The notes below the pieces were generated by a model, which was not told the DNA's origin, ran no database searches, and saw nothing but the letters and a program-made list of their open reading frames with translations. Shown one piece after another: positions 1 to 8,415 of a DNA stretch of 14,073 nucleotides. Location: assembly GCA_947461805.1 (NCBI GenBank), contig CANHMJ010000030.1:1-14073 (forward strand). Reading direction: 5' to 3'. Origin of the DNA: Burkholderiaceae bacterium (GTDB lineage: Bacteria; Pseudomonadota; Gammaproteobacteria; Burkholderiales; Burkholderiaceae). Position 1 is the first letter of the stretch, and every line of letters begins with the position of its first letter. Made by a program: the position numbers and the translations under genes.

Positions 1-335
1 AATTCAATTACCCCACCACCTTGGGTGCGCAGAAGTTGGTTACGCAAATCATCCAGCTGACTGAGGTTACGCTGCGCCTCATCCATACGGAGCTGCAATT
101 GCATTAATTTAGTTTCGTAATCACCTTCGGACTGGGCGATGAATCGAGTTTCTAGAAAGGCATTACGTTCAATAGAGAAAAGAGTATTCCGAGTTTGACT
201 GGTAATTCCGGTAATCGACCAAGCAATAAAAAAGAGTAGTCCAAGAAAAACCAGTCCACCCAGAATGAGCTGCCCTGCAGAAATCTGCAGAGCCCGCACC
301 CGGCTATGGGGGCCCATCATTATTAGTATTTGCAT
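1..335 (-). CDS. Membrane-anchored coiled-coil protein, possible M23-type peptidase (N-terminal part only)
   Basis: The first 111 residues are visible and the gene continues past the left edge. It has a short basic start (MQILIMMGPHSRVRAL), one strong membrane segment at about residues 20-45, then a polar stretch rich in Leu, Gln, Glu and Arg at about 65-108 that looks like a coiled coil. Signal-anchor plus periplasmic coiled coil is the usual N-terminal plan of M23 (LytM/EnvC-like) cell-wall peptidases. From memory, such a gene often sits next to secA in Burkholderiales. The catalytic domain is outside the window, so the family is inference. The ATG at 335 has a good GAGGT ribosome site inside the end of gspF and lies 2 bases after the gspF stop, so it is probably co-transcribed and translationally coupled with the T2SS operon. 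Two further in-frame ATGs lie at 320 and 317. Confidence 0.6.
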   Translation of the reverse strand, partial: MQILIMMGPHSRVRALQISAGQLILGGLVFLGLLFFIAWSITGITSQTRNTLFSIERNAFLETRFIAQSEGDYETKLMQLQLRMDEAQRNLSQLDDLRNQLLRTQGGGVIE

Positions 336-337
336 AT

Positions 338-1558
338 TTACCTCACCCCTGAATTCATTTCCAGAATTGGTTGCATCACCGCCATCACAATACCCAAGAC
401 CATCAAACCCATGATCAAAATAAGTATTGGCTCTAATAAACTCGTCACTATTTTGGTTTTTTGCTCCGACTCAAATTCGGCATTTTCAGCGCCGTACTTG
501 AGCATTTCCCCCAGCTTACCCGATGCTTCGCCCGACCGAATCAAATGAATCAAAATCGGAGAAAAGACTCCTTGACTACCCAGCGCGCGGGCTAAGCTGG
601 TTCCTTCACGCAAGCGGACCTCCGTGGAATCAATCGCTGCGCGCAGCACAGCATTACCTAACGTATCCCGCGCGCTGTGCAGTGCCGCCAGAATCGGTAC
701 ATTAGCGGATACCAGCATCGCCATCGTATTGGCAAAGCGGGCAGTCTCAAAACCCAATAGCAAGGGGCCCACTAAGGGTAAATTGAGTAGCGCCCGATCA
801 GCCCTAAGCCGAACCTCTTCTTTGGCCAAGGCACGGCGAGTAAGCCACACCGCAAGCGCAATGGCAATGGCGAGTAACCAACCCCAAGTCACTACAAAGT
901 GCGATAAACCCAGGACAAATTGAGTGGAAAAGGGCAAATCCTGTTTGGTATTCTGAAACACCCGTGCGATTTGCGGTACCACATACAACATCAAAAATAG
1001 CACGATCAGAAAAGCCACGCCCGTCAACATCGCCGGATAAGCCAAGGCGCCCAAGGCTTTTTGTTTTAAAGCTTGACGCTTTTCTAAAAACTCAGCCAGC
1101 TGAGTTAAAACTTGCCCCATTTTTCCGGACTGCTCTGCAGCACCTACAACGCCTTGATACAGAGGATCAAACGATTCGGCTTGGGTCGCAATCGCCCGCG
1201 AGAGTGGCAAACCCGCGCGCAGCTCTGCAACGACCGACTGCAGTACGGCTTTGATATGTGATTGACTGCTTTCGTCGGCAAGCACCGACAAGGCTTCCTC
1301 AATCGGAACGCCCGAGCGCACTAAGATGGCCACTTGCTTGGTGAGCATTGCCAGTTCAGCTCGGCTAATGGGTTTACTTTTAGAAAACCACCGATTCCAA
1401 AAGTACTGCTTACTCCATTCGGTCTCCAGTTCAACGCTGACTGGTACCAATTGCTTTGCCATCAGAGCTTGGCGTACTGCGCGCGCACTCTCCCCTTCGA
1501 TGCTGCCGCGCTCACTCTTGCCGGCATAACTCATGGCCTCAAAACGGTAGCGTGGCAT
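338..1558 (-). CDS. gspF: T2SS inner-membrane platform protein GspF
   Basis: Polytopic inner-membrane core of the T2SS assembly platform; it couples the GspE ATPase to pseudopilus growth. The 406 residues match the usual family length. Two homologous T2SSF domains are visible, at about 65-195 (starting near SRAELAMLTKQVAILVRSG) and about 265-395 (ETARFANTMAMLVSANVPIL). Three membrane segments lie at about 172-194, 221-240 and 373-395. The short N-terminal part (PRYRFEAMSYAGKSERG) is typical. It follows gspE by 33 bases, with GAGG about 11 bases before the ATG. It is the last recognised T2SS gene; the next gene starts 2 bases later. The TAA stop lies inside the ribosome-site region of that gene. 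Confidence 0.96.
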   Translation of the reverse strand: MPRYRFEAMSYAGKSERGSIEGESARAVRQALMAKQLVPVSVELETEWSKQYFWNRWFSKSKPISRAELAMLTKQVAILVRSGVPIEEALSVLADESSQSHIKAVLQSVVAELRAGLPLSRAIATQAESFDPLYQGVVGAAEQSGKMGQVLTQLAEFLEKRQALKQKALGALAYPAMLTGVAFLIVLFLMLYVVPQIARVFQNTKQDLPFSTQFVLGLSHFVVTWGWLLAIAIALAVWLTRRALAKEEVRLRADRALLNLPLVGPLLLGFETARFANTMAMLVSANVPILAALHSARDTLGNAVLRAAIDSTEVRLREGTSLARALGSQGVFSPILIHLIRSGEASGKLGEMLKYGAENAEFESEQKTKIVTSLLEPILILIMGLMVLGIVMAVMQPILEMNSGVR

Positions 1559-1591
1559 GGCGTACTTATCCTCTGAACTTATTCAATGGGT

Positions 1592-2998
1592 TTATTCAAT
1601 ATCCACGGAGCCCGTGACACGCAGAATTTCTTCAGGGGTCGTTTTTTTCTCATTCACCCAGCGCTTGCCATCGTCTGCGAGGGTTCGCATGCCGCCTGCA
1701 AAGGCTTGTTTACGAATCTCACTCTCGGCAGCATGCTGATGAATTAACTCCCGAATAGCTTCATTGGTAATCATCAACTCATAAATTCCAGCGCGGCCAC
1801 TATAACCGGAATCGCCACACACACTACACCCCTTACCGCTGCAGGTCTGGCACGACAACCGAATTAAACGCTGCCCGAGCACCCCTAAAAGCGTGGATGA
1901 AAGTAAGAAGGGTTCGATACCCATATCAATCAAGCGTGTTACTGCAGATGGTGCGTCGTTGGTATGCAATGTTGCTAAAACCAAGTGACCGGTTAGCGAC
2001 GCCTGTACGGCAATCTGCGCCGTCTCCAAATCCCGAATCTCACCGATCATCACAATGTCTGGATCTTGGCGCAAGATGGCACGCAAGGCCCGAGCAAAGT
2101 TCATATCAATTCGGGAATTGACTTGGGTTTGTCCAATGCCATCGAGGTTGTACTCAATCGGGTCTTCAACCGTCATGATGTTATTAATCTTGTTACGTAG
2201 GCGCAATAAAGCGCCATACAGGGTGGTGGTCTTGCCGCTGCCCGTTGGTCCGGTTACCAGCACAATGCCGTGCGGCCGATGGATCAACTGATCAAATTGT
2301 TTAAAGGTATCGTCCGCCATACCAAGGGCACGTAAGTCGAGTCGGTCGTAATTCTTTTCCAATAGACGGAGTACGACGCGCTCCCCGTGGGATGTGGGTA
2401 GTGTCGATACCCGCACGTCAATTGCCCTGCCGCCAACCCGTAAAGAAATTCGGCCATCTTGCGGCATGCGTTTTTCTGCAATATCGAGGGAAGCCATGAT
2501 TTTGATGCGAGATACAAGCGCTGCATGCAGGTCACGCCGCATATCCACAATGTCGCGCAAATTACCATCGACCCGAAAGCGCACCATCGACTTGCGCTCA
2601 AATGCCTCGAGGTGAATGTCCGATGCACCATCGCGACTCGCCTGTTTGAGTAAGCTATTAATCATCCGAATGACGGGTGCGTTGTCATTCATCTCTAATA
2701 AATCTTCCGATACGGGCATCTCTTGCAAGAGGCGGGTTAAATCAACCGCCTCCTCGACTTCATCTACCACTTGCGCAGCATCCAAGTCACCATTGGAGTA
2801 GGCGGTATTCAGGGCCTCCATTACTTCTGCACTGGACTGTTCAATGCGCTGTATCGGCCCCACTAGTCTCGATATTTCATGTAATACAGATAAGGGCGTT
2901 TCTGGGCTGTGCAATACAGTCGGAAACTCCCCATCTGCCGCACTTGGCTTTAGCAGAATGTGGTTTGCTCGCGCATATGCAAACGGAATGCGCACCAT
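1592..2998 (-). CDS. gspE: T2SS assembly ATPase GspE
   Basis: Cytoplasmic hexameric ATPase powering pseudopilus assembly; it binds GspL and GspF. Visible features: an N-terminal domain at about 1-105, the N2E region with DGASDIHLE near 123-131, Walker A GPTGSGKT at 250-257, the Asp-box region near TVEDPIEYNL (276-285), Walker B around DIVMIGEIRD (314-323), and the His box LATLHTND (341-348). Four cysteines (383, 386, 391, 394) make the zinc-binding CxxC pair, but only 4 residues separate the two pairs. Classical GspE proteins have a loop of about 30 residues there, which helps explain the modest length of 468. The ATG lies 2 bases after the gspD stop, suggesting translational coupling. A pilus-type PilB assignment is less likely given the gspD and gspF neighbours. 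Confidence 0.96.
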   Translation of the reverse strand: MVRIPFAYARANHILLKPSAADGEFPTVLHSPETPLSVLHEISRLVGPIQRIEQSSAEVMEALNTAYSNGDLDAAQVVDEVEEAVDLTRLLQEMPVSEDLLEMNDNAPVIRMINSLLKQASRDGASDIHLEAFERKSMVRFRVDGNLRDIVDMRRDLHAALVSRIKIMASLDIAEKRMPQDGRISLRVGGRAIDVRVSTLPTSHGERVVLRLLEKNYDRLDLRALGMADDTFKQFDQLIHRPHGIVLVTGPTGSGKTTTLYGALLRLRNKINNIMTVEDPIEYNLDGIGQTQVNSRIDMNFARALRAILRQDPDIVMIGEIRDLETAQIAVQASLTGHLVLATLHTNDAPSAVTRLIDMGIEPFLLSSTLLGVLGQRLIRLSCQTCSGKGCSVCGDSGYSGRAGIYELMITNEAIRELIHQHAAESEIRKQAFAGGMRTLADDGKRWVNEKKTTPEEILRVTGSVDIE

Positions 2999-3000
2999 GC

Positions 3001-5337
3001 TTACTGCACCGTAATGGGAGCCGGGCCAGACGGTGTAGCCGAGGCTGGCGCGGAAGAGGGTCGAACCGGTATCGGCTTTGTCAATCCAGAGGATGGCACA
3101 TTGGGGCTTGCAGGAGTGGCTGGCTTTACCATTGGTGGCTCAATATCCGAAATCCGTGGCAAGTCCTCTTTCGGCAAGATCATGGGGGACTGCTTAAATT
3201 GATCTTCGGTCTTTTGCACTAAATCAAGGCGGTTTTGCGTAATGTCGGCGCTTTGGTCACGGTCCCGCAAGATGTAAGGGCGAATAAATACCAGCAAATT
3301 GGTTTTAGTACGCTCCTTGGCGTCCGAACGAAACAAGGCCCCCAAGTACGGAATGTCTTTTAAGAAAGGGACGCCGCTCGATGAATCGTTGTACTTGTCT
3401 TCGATCAAGCCACCCAGCACGATAATCTGGCCATCATCCACTAGTACATTGGATTCAATATTGCGCTTGTTCAGAATGATGCCCGATGGAAAAAAGGGAT
3501 TAGCGATGGAGGAAACTTCTTGAAAAATCTGCATCTTGACAATGCCGTTATCAGAAACCTGTGGCCGCACTCGAAGTGTCAAGCCAACGTCTTGACGCGT
3601 TACCGTCTGAAATGGCGTTACCGTGGCTGTCGATCCCGTTTGTGCGTAGGAACCCGTAATGATCGGCACGTTTTGACCCACCACAATGCGTGCCTCTTCG
3701 TTATCAAGCGTAATCAAATTAGGCGTTGACAAAATATTAGTGCCTTGGGTTGTCGCCAGCGCCGAAATTAATGCGGACATGCCATAGGTACCATTGAACT
3801 TGGTCAGTAAGCCGAGGTTTAATCCCTGTGGCGGTGGTATGGGGACCCCACTCGGGTTACCCGGATTGAGGATGTTATTGACGTTCGAACCCAAAGCAAG
3901 GATATTGGATCCGACTGGCCCCTGAGGATTCGTGAAATTGGTTCCACCAAAGCCGACGTTTTGATTGCCAGACCCCACAATTCCTTGCCACTGAATGCCG
4001 AGCTCAGCGGCATTTTTTGAGCTGACTTCCACAATCAAAGACTCAATGTAAACCTGAGTACGGCGCCGATCGAGTTGCTCGATCACATGCCGCAAATTAC
4101 GATACAAAGGCTCGCTAGCGGTAATGATGATGGAATTGGTAGCGGGCTCCGCCTGAATAATGCCGCCGGTGGTCGGATTGCTCGAACTAGTTAAGGCCGA
4201 AGTCGCCGCACTGCCACCGGTTGCACCAGGTGCTGCAGGTGGAGTGGGTTGATTCAGGGGTGCATTGGGCGTTACCGTACCGGGCTGGCCCGGAATACCG
4301 CTTGCTTGGGCCGACAAAGTAGCGTCGGCTGCCACAATGGCGCGCAAGGTCACTGCTAACTTGGTGGCCTCAGCATTTTTCAAGGGTACTACCCAAATGT
4401 TGCCGTTATTGGTCGTTGGCAGATCGAGGCGCGCCACCAAAATCCGAATTTGCCGAATACGCTCGCTACTTGCGCCCCGCACCAAGATGGAATTACTTCG
4501 TGGCTCAGCCATGATCAAGGTTTTGAGTGAGGGGTCTGCCCCGCCGGTGGATGCCGTATCCAGAACCTTACTCAATATCGTGGCCATGTCCGTTGCAATC
4601 GCATAATGCAATTTAATGCTTTGCACATCGCTGGATGTGGGCGCATCGATTGATTCGATTAAGGTGGCGATGCGCTGGATATTGCTCGCAAAGTCAGTAA
4701 TCACAATCGTGTTGTTGCCAGGATAGGCATTGATGGTGTTATTCGGTGAGACCAAGGGACGCAAGACAGGCAGTAAACCATTGGCGGATTCAAAATTGAG
4801 ACGAAACACGCGCGTGATAATCTGATCGCCCCCTTGCTGGGATGGCGTCGCTACCACTGCGTTACTGATGAGCTTCGCATCGGCTTCAGCAACTACGCGG
4901 TAAATGCCATTCACACTTACGAGGGCAAAGCCCGAAGTACGTAGCGCTGTTGAAAAGGCGTCGAGTGCTTTGGCCTTACTCAGTGGTCGATTACTAATCA
5001 GGTTGATGTTGCCCTTGACCTTGGGGTCAACCAAGATGGTTTGGCCGGTGGCTTTAGCCAAGACATTGGCGACGGATTCAATATCGGCATTTGAAAACGA
5101 TAAAGTAACGCTGCCTTCATCGGGTACAGCACGCACCACAGGATTAAAGCTGGCATTGTTCTGCGCCACGCGCTGCGACGATGGGTTTACGGCTTGCACC
5201 GTATTTTGAGCATACACCGCTGGAATCAACACACTCTCGCCAAGCACACATAAAGCCAGCGCACGCAGGAGCCAATGGCGCAAAGCGCTCTGCCCGCGAC
5301 GTGGTGTGTTGCCTTCTGACTTCACTGTACTCTGCAT
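3001..5337 (-). CDS. gspD: T2SS outer-membrane secretin GspD
   Basis: Secretin that forms the multimeric outer-membrane channel. I start at the ATG at 5337 (778 residues): the longer frame begins with TTG at 5349, and the GGAAGAG just before the ATG serves as ribosome site. A signal peptide with hydrophobic core at about 20-43 probably ends at VYA-Q. Then follow N0 (about 70-155), N1 (175-233), N2 (238-305) and N3 (313-425, interrupted by a Pro/Ala/Ser/Gly-rich insert at about 345-390). The secretin core runs to about 690, with VGQNVPIITG at 553-562 and VPFLKDIPYLGALF at 656-669. The tail from about 720 is proline-rich, with no clear pilotin-binding S domain. It starts 59 bases after the gspN stop and runs into gspE with a 2-base gap. 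Confidence 0.96.
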   Translation of the reverse strand: MQSTVKSEGNTPRRGQSALRHWLLRALALCVLGESVLIPAVYAQNTVQAVNPSSQRVAQNNASFNPVVRAVPDEGSVTLSFSNADIESVANVLAKATGQTILVDPKVKGNINLISNRPLSKAKALDAFSTALRTSGFALVSVNGIYRVVAEADAKLISNAVVATPSQQGGDQIITRVFRLNFESANGLLPVLRPLVSPNNTINAYPGNNTIVITDFASNIQRIATLIESIDAPTSSDVQSIKLHYAIATDMATILSKVLDTASTGGADPSLKTLIMAEPRSNSILVRGASSERIRQIRILVARLDLPTTNNGNIWVVPLKNAEATKLAVTLRAIVAADATLSAQASGIPGQPGTVTPNAPLNQPTPPAAPGATGGSAATSALTSSSNPTTGGIIQAEPATNSIIITASEPLYRNLRHVIEQLDRRRTQVYIESLIVEVSSKNAAELGIQWQGIVGSGNQNVGFGGTNFTNPQGPVGSNILALGSNVNNILNPGNPSGVPIPPPQGLNLGLLTKFNGTYGMSALISALATTQGTNILSTPNLITLDNEEARIVVGQNVPIITGSYAQTGSTATVTPFQTVTRQDVGLTLRVRPQVSDNGIVKMQIFQEVSSIANPFFPSGIILNKRNIESNVLVDDGQIIVLGGLIEDKYNDSSSGVPFLKDIPYLGALFRSDAKERTKTNLLVFIRPYILRDRDQSADITQNRLDLVQKTEDQFKQSPMILPKEDLPRISDIEPPMVKPATPASPNVPSSGLTKPIPVRPSSAPASATPSGPAPITVQ

Positions 5338-5396
5338 CTTCTCTTCCAATGCCTTACGTAAAAAAATACCGACTGATTTCTGCTCTAAAGTACGTC

Positions 5397-6221
5397 TTAC
5401 AACTTGAGGCGATAACTACTACCCTCGCGTTTACCAAGCAAGGATAGTAAGCCAACCAAGGCATCTTCTGCCTCAGGCGCTGCAGCCGCCTCGCCCGTAA
5501 ATTGCAAACCTTTACTACCGGGTCCGTGGCCAATTGTGCCCTCACCTTTTAAAAGGAGTGGGCCGCTACTGGTAGACAAAACCCAAGTGCTGGCATTCTG
5601 CGCCACATTCGCCTGAATCTCATAACTACCCAAGGGTGCAACTGGACTAATCGGACTCGTTAAATTCGTGATGGTAATTCGTATTATCCCCGAAGAGTTA
5701 GCCGTTTCTGACCCTGGGTTTCCTGTGCTCCAGGCCCATTTCAGGTCAGTCCAGCGGGCACTTAAGCTGCCCCGGGGCCGCAAGGTACTCCAGGGGTTAC
5801 CCAAACCCTCCAGAATGGTGGTCGGGAGAGTGATTTCATTGCCGAATAGGCTAAGGGGCTGCCCCCAGCCCCACTGGGCTATTTGCGGCTTCTCGAGTGC
5901 TGAAAACTGCACTTCAGTAGTACAGCTCAGGCCCGTAATCTGGCAGCTGGTTTTCCACTGAAAACGCTCGGTTTGTGCCAATGGGGGTTTACACGCACCG
6001 CCCATGGCATTACTCTCGGAAAAGCCCAAGGCAGCACTCCCCTGCCAGATTGTGCCCATGGGCTCTTGCAACACCACGCGGCAAGCGGTTTGCTCACCCA
6101 AAATACTGCTAATCCAACGCACCGGAAACTGCATCAGAACAACGCCAAGGCAGAGCAAGGCAATCGCCAGATACAGCCAACGGGGTAAGCGCACGGTAGC
6201 GCGATCCAATAGAAGCTTCAT
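5397..6221 (-). CDS. gspN: T2SS accessory protein GspN
   Basis: GspN-type bitopic inner-membrane protein of 274 residues, present in only a subset of T2SS loci and of uncertain function. It has a basic N-terminus, one membrane segment at about 15-32 and a large periplasmic beta-rich domain. A region of the type MGTIWQGSAAL (55-65) is typical of the family. Cysteines at 47, 77, 93 and 100 may pair in the periplasm. Its ATG overlaps the gspM stop (ATGA), so translation is probably coupled. The identification rests mainly on position after gspM and overall plan, supported by the WQGSA-type region. Confidence 0.88.
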   Translation of the reverse strand: MKLLLDRATVRLPRWLYLAIALLCLGVVLMQFPVRWISSILGEQTACRVVLQEPMGTIWQGSAALGFSESNAMGGACKPPLAQTERFQWKTSCQITGLSCTTEVQFSALEKPQIAQWGWGQPLSLFGNEITLPTTILEGLGNPWSTLRPRGSLSARWTDLKWAWSTGNPGSETANSSGIIRITITNLTSPISPVAPLGSYEIQANVAQNASTWVLSTSSGPLLLKGEGTIGHGPGSKGLQFTGEAAAAPEAEDALVGLLSLLGKREGSSYRLKL

Positions 6222-6988
6222 GGTGCTTTAGGTAAAGCAGATGGAGGGGGTGACTGCGCTGACGATTGCTGCTGTACTTGCATTTGTTTCAAGCTGCTGC
6301 TCACCTGTACGAGCCCCGGGGTGGCGCTCGCTATTGCACTGACACTCTCAGGGTACAAGCGCCAGACTTGACGAAATTCATCAAGCACCTCAATCCATGC
6401 CGAGAACAGCACATCATTTGCCTGAAACTCCAGCCGCGGTGGGTTGTCATTGCTTAAGCGCAATACATTCGGCTTAATGTCGCGTGCTGCGAGTACGGCA
6501 CGCACTTTTTGCATCTCAGATTCATTGAGCGGGGTAACGAGCGTGGCACGTGGACTGCTTACAGCCATACTGGATGCACCAATGCCATTAGCAGTAGTAA
6601 CTTGATTCACGCGCACCAAGTATTGCAACTGAGCCCACTGCACGGGACGCAAATCCAACTGCGCTTGCGTGGTTTTCATCAATGGCAAAAGCCATACTTG
6701 GCTCGCAATCGCAAACAAGCCAATGCATAGCAATGCAGCCAAGAGCATGCGGTGCCGCCCTGCAACTGTAGCCAAGGCCATCGGTAGATTTGATAAGCCC
6801 AGTGTTGGACGATCGGCGCTACCTACCTTCGAATTGGGGTCGGCATTCGGGGCTGAAGCATGCGCTCTTTTGTTCGATAGCCAAGCTGTGATGTCCTGCC
6901 AAGAATAGTCTTTGGTCAACGCAGCTTTAACGTGAGCAAGTCCCGCTCTCATTTTGTCCATGAAAGACTGGTTTTCTTTTGAGTTCAT
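6218..6988 (-). CDS. gspM: T2SS platform protein GspM
   Basis: Bitopic inner-membrane protein that pairs with GspL in the assembly platform. There is one membrane segment at about 81-104, then a periplasmic part of about 150 residues whose end is Gln/Ser/Pro-rich. GspM usually has a very short cytoplasmic tail and about 160-180 residues in all. This one has 256 because about 80 polar residues precede the membrane segment. In-frame ATGs at codons 10, 13 and 70 could give shorter forms, but the first ATG overlaps the gspL stop (ATGA), like the other junctions here, so I keep it. Assigned by position between gspL and gspN and by topology; sequence conservation in this family is low. Confidence 0.88.
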   Translation of the reverse strand: MNSKENQSFMDKMRAGLAHVKAALTKDYSWQDITAWLSNKRAHASAPNADPNSKVGSADRPTLGLSNLPMALATVAGRHRMLLAALLCIGLFAIASQVWLLPLMKTTQAQLDLRPVQWAQLQYLVRVNQVTTANGIGASSMAVSSPRATLVTPLNESEMQKVRAVLAARDIKPNVLRLSNDNPPRLEFQANDVLFSAWIEVLDEFRQVWRLYPESVSAIASATPGLVQVSSSLKQMQVQQQSSAQSPPPSALPKAP

Positions 6989-8415
6989 GGCCTAGCCCCG
7001 AGTCCAGCAAAGGCCTCTAGGCGATAACGCGTGCCGCCCAGGTGTGTAACAAAAAGACCTAAATTACGCGCACTGGTAATCACCCGCATTACTGTTTCAT
7101 GGCTGCTGTAATCTAGGCCGCCTGTTTTAAATTCAAACTCCATTGCATTGGCGCTGTACTGAATCTGCTGCAATGATTGCACCTGTAGGGCGTTACTGAG
7201 TTGCTGCAACTTAGCCGCAAGGGGTGCAAAGTCAGCGTCGGTAACGGCGCCTTGGCTGCGCTGAGCGCTGAGCGCTTGATCTAAAAATACGGGGAGCACT
7301 TCATGCTGATTCGTGCCTGAGTTTAGCTTAGCCATACTGGCTGGATTGAGCGATTGCATCGCCAGTAGTTCCATTTGCTGACCCCAGCGCCAATTCGATA
7401 CACCCAACCATGCTAGCTGCGCGATGAAACCCAGGGCAATCGTAACAATACCCAAACCCAGCCAGCGCAAGGCAGGCTGCCATGTTAAGGGATCAACCCA
7501 GGCCAATGCGGTAGCGCCACGCACGCCACCCGAGAGGCCTGCACTTGGGCCAGTTGGCATGCTGACCCCTACCCTGCTTTTAAATCCAGCAGGCAATAAA
7601 TTGAGGGCAAAGTTGGGCGCACGACTGCTGGCATTTGCTGCTAAAAAAGCAATTGCGCTGGGCGCAGCCCATGTCCAAGAAAAAGGTACGGCACTCATAG
7701 AGCCCAGTCGGCTCGGTAACGGCAGTGCTCTACTGCTGCGGTAATCGTGGCTTGCATTGGCGTGCTGCTGTGCATTTGGTGCGCAGTATTCAGCCCACGC
7801 AAGTCCCATCTGGGTTCCGGTGCGCTGGCAATACACCAGCGCGTCACCCTCGCGCACGCACATCAGTGTGGGGGATTTTGCTAATGATGGCGACAGGGGG
7901 TCTGTGGCTAGTCCACTCACAAGCGCATCGCCAGGCAAGGATAAGAGCAAACAATCGGGGATCAAACGAACCCGACTAGTGAGTACGTTTTCAAGCTGAC
8001 TCGTAATCCAGGTAAACCAAGAGCGGTCGATCGCTGCTAGGGTACGGTCCATCGCAGGCTGGCCTGGTACCGGAGGCAAGGCACTGATGTGCATGGTCGC
8101 TGTACTAGAGAGTACATACTCTTCTAATAAGGTCGGCAAAATCGCTTGGAGTTTTTTGGGATTGGCGAGCGGTACTTTAGTTTCGATTAAGCGCACATCC
8201 AAGGTGGGTAAGAGCGCGAGCACTTCGTCGGCATAAGGCATCGAGTCAATACTTCCAATGCCCGATTGCATTGATGATGGTGATATTGCATCAACATCCT
8301 CTACCAGACACCACTCAAAGCGCTGTGCGCAGGCAAGGTCTTCCCACTCACCGGCTAAACCAGTGAACGCGCCAGCAAATGGCTTAAGAGGGCAGCGTAT
8401 TAATAATGTACTCAT
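6985..8415 (-). CDS. gspL: T2SS platform protein GspL
   Basis: Inner-membrane linker that binds the ATPase GspE through its cytoplasmic domain and GspM in the periplasm. The open frame reaches back to 8553, but the ATG at 8415 overlaps the gspK stop as ATGA and gives 476 residues starting MSTLLIRCPL, so I choose it. The N-terminal part, about 1-310, should be the actin-like cytoplasmic domain, with PYADEVLALLPTLDVRLIETK-type and NLLPAGF (272-278) elements. The membrane segment is at about 318-338 and the periplasmic ferredoxin-like domain at about 395-470. The stretch at about 212-300 is Ala/Ser/Pro-rich and probably partly disordered. It overlaps gspM by 4 bases. Confidence 0.94.
   Translation of the reverse strand: MSTLLIRCPLKPFAGAFTGLAGEWEDLACAQRFEWCLVEDVDAISPSSMQSGIGSIDSMPYADEVLALLPTLDVRLIETKVPLANPKKLQAILPTLLEEYVLSSTATMHISALPPVPGQPAMDRTLAAIDRSWFTWITSQLENVLTSRVRLIPDCLLLSLPGDALVSGLATDPLSPSLAKSPTLMCVREGDALVYCQRTGTQMGLAWAEYCAPNAQQHANASHDYRSSRALPLPSRLGSMSAVPFSWTWAAPSAIAFLAANASSRAPNFALNLLPAGFKSRVGVSMPTGPSAGLSGGVRGATALAWVDPLTWQPALRWLGLGIVTIALGFIAQLAWLGVSNWRWGQQMELLAMQSLNPASMAKLNSGTNQHEVLPVFLDQALSAQRSQGAVTDADFAPLAAKLQQLSNALQVQSLQQIQYSANAMEFEFKTGGLDYSSHETVMRVITSARNLGLFVTHLGGTRYRLEAFAGLGARP

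Noticed and set aside
2677..3222. 181-residue plus-strand reading frame antisense to gspE/gspD
   Set aside because: It lies opposite two well-supported genes, has a His/Cys-rich composition typical of an antisense frame and no recognisable domain.
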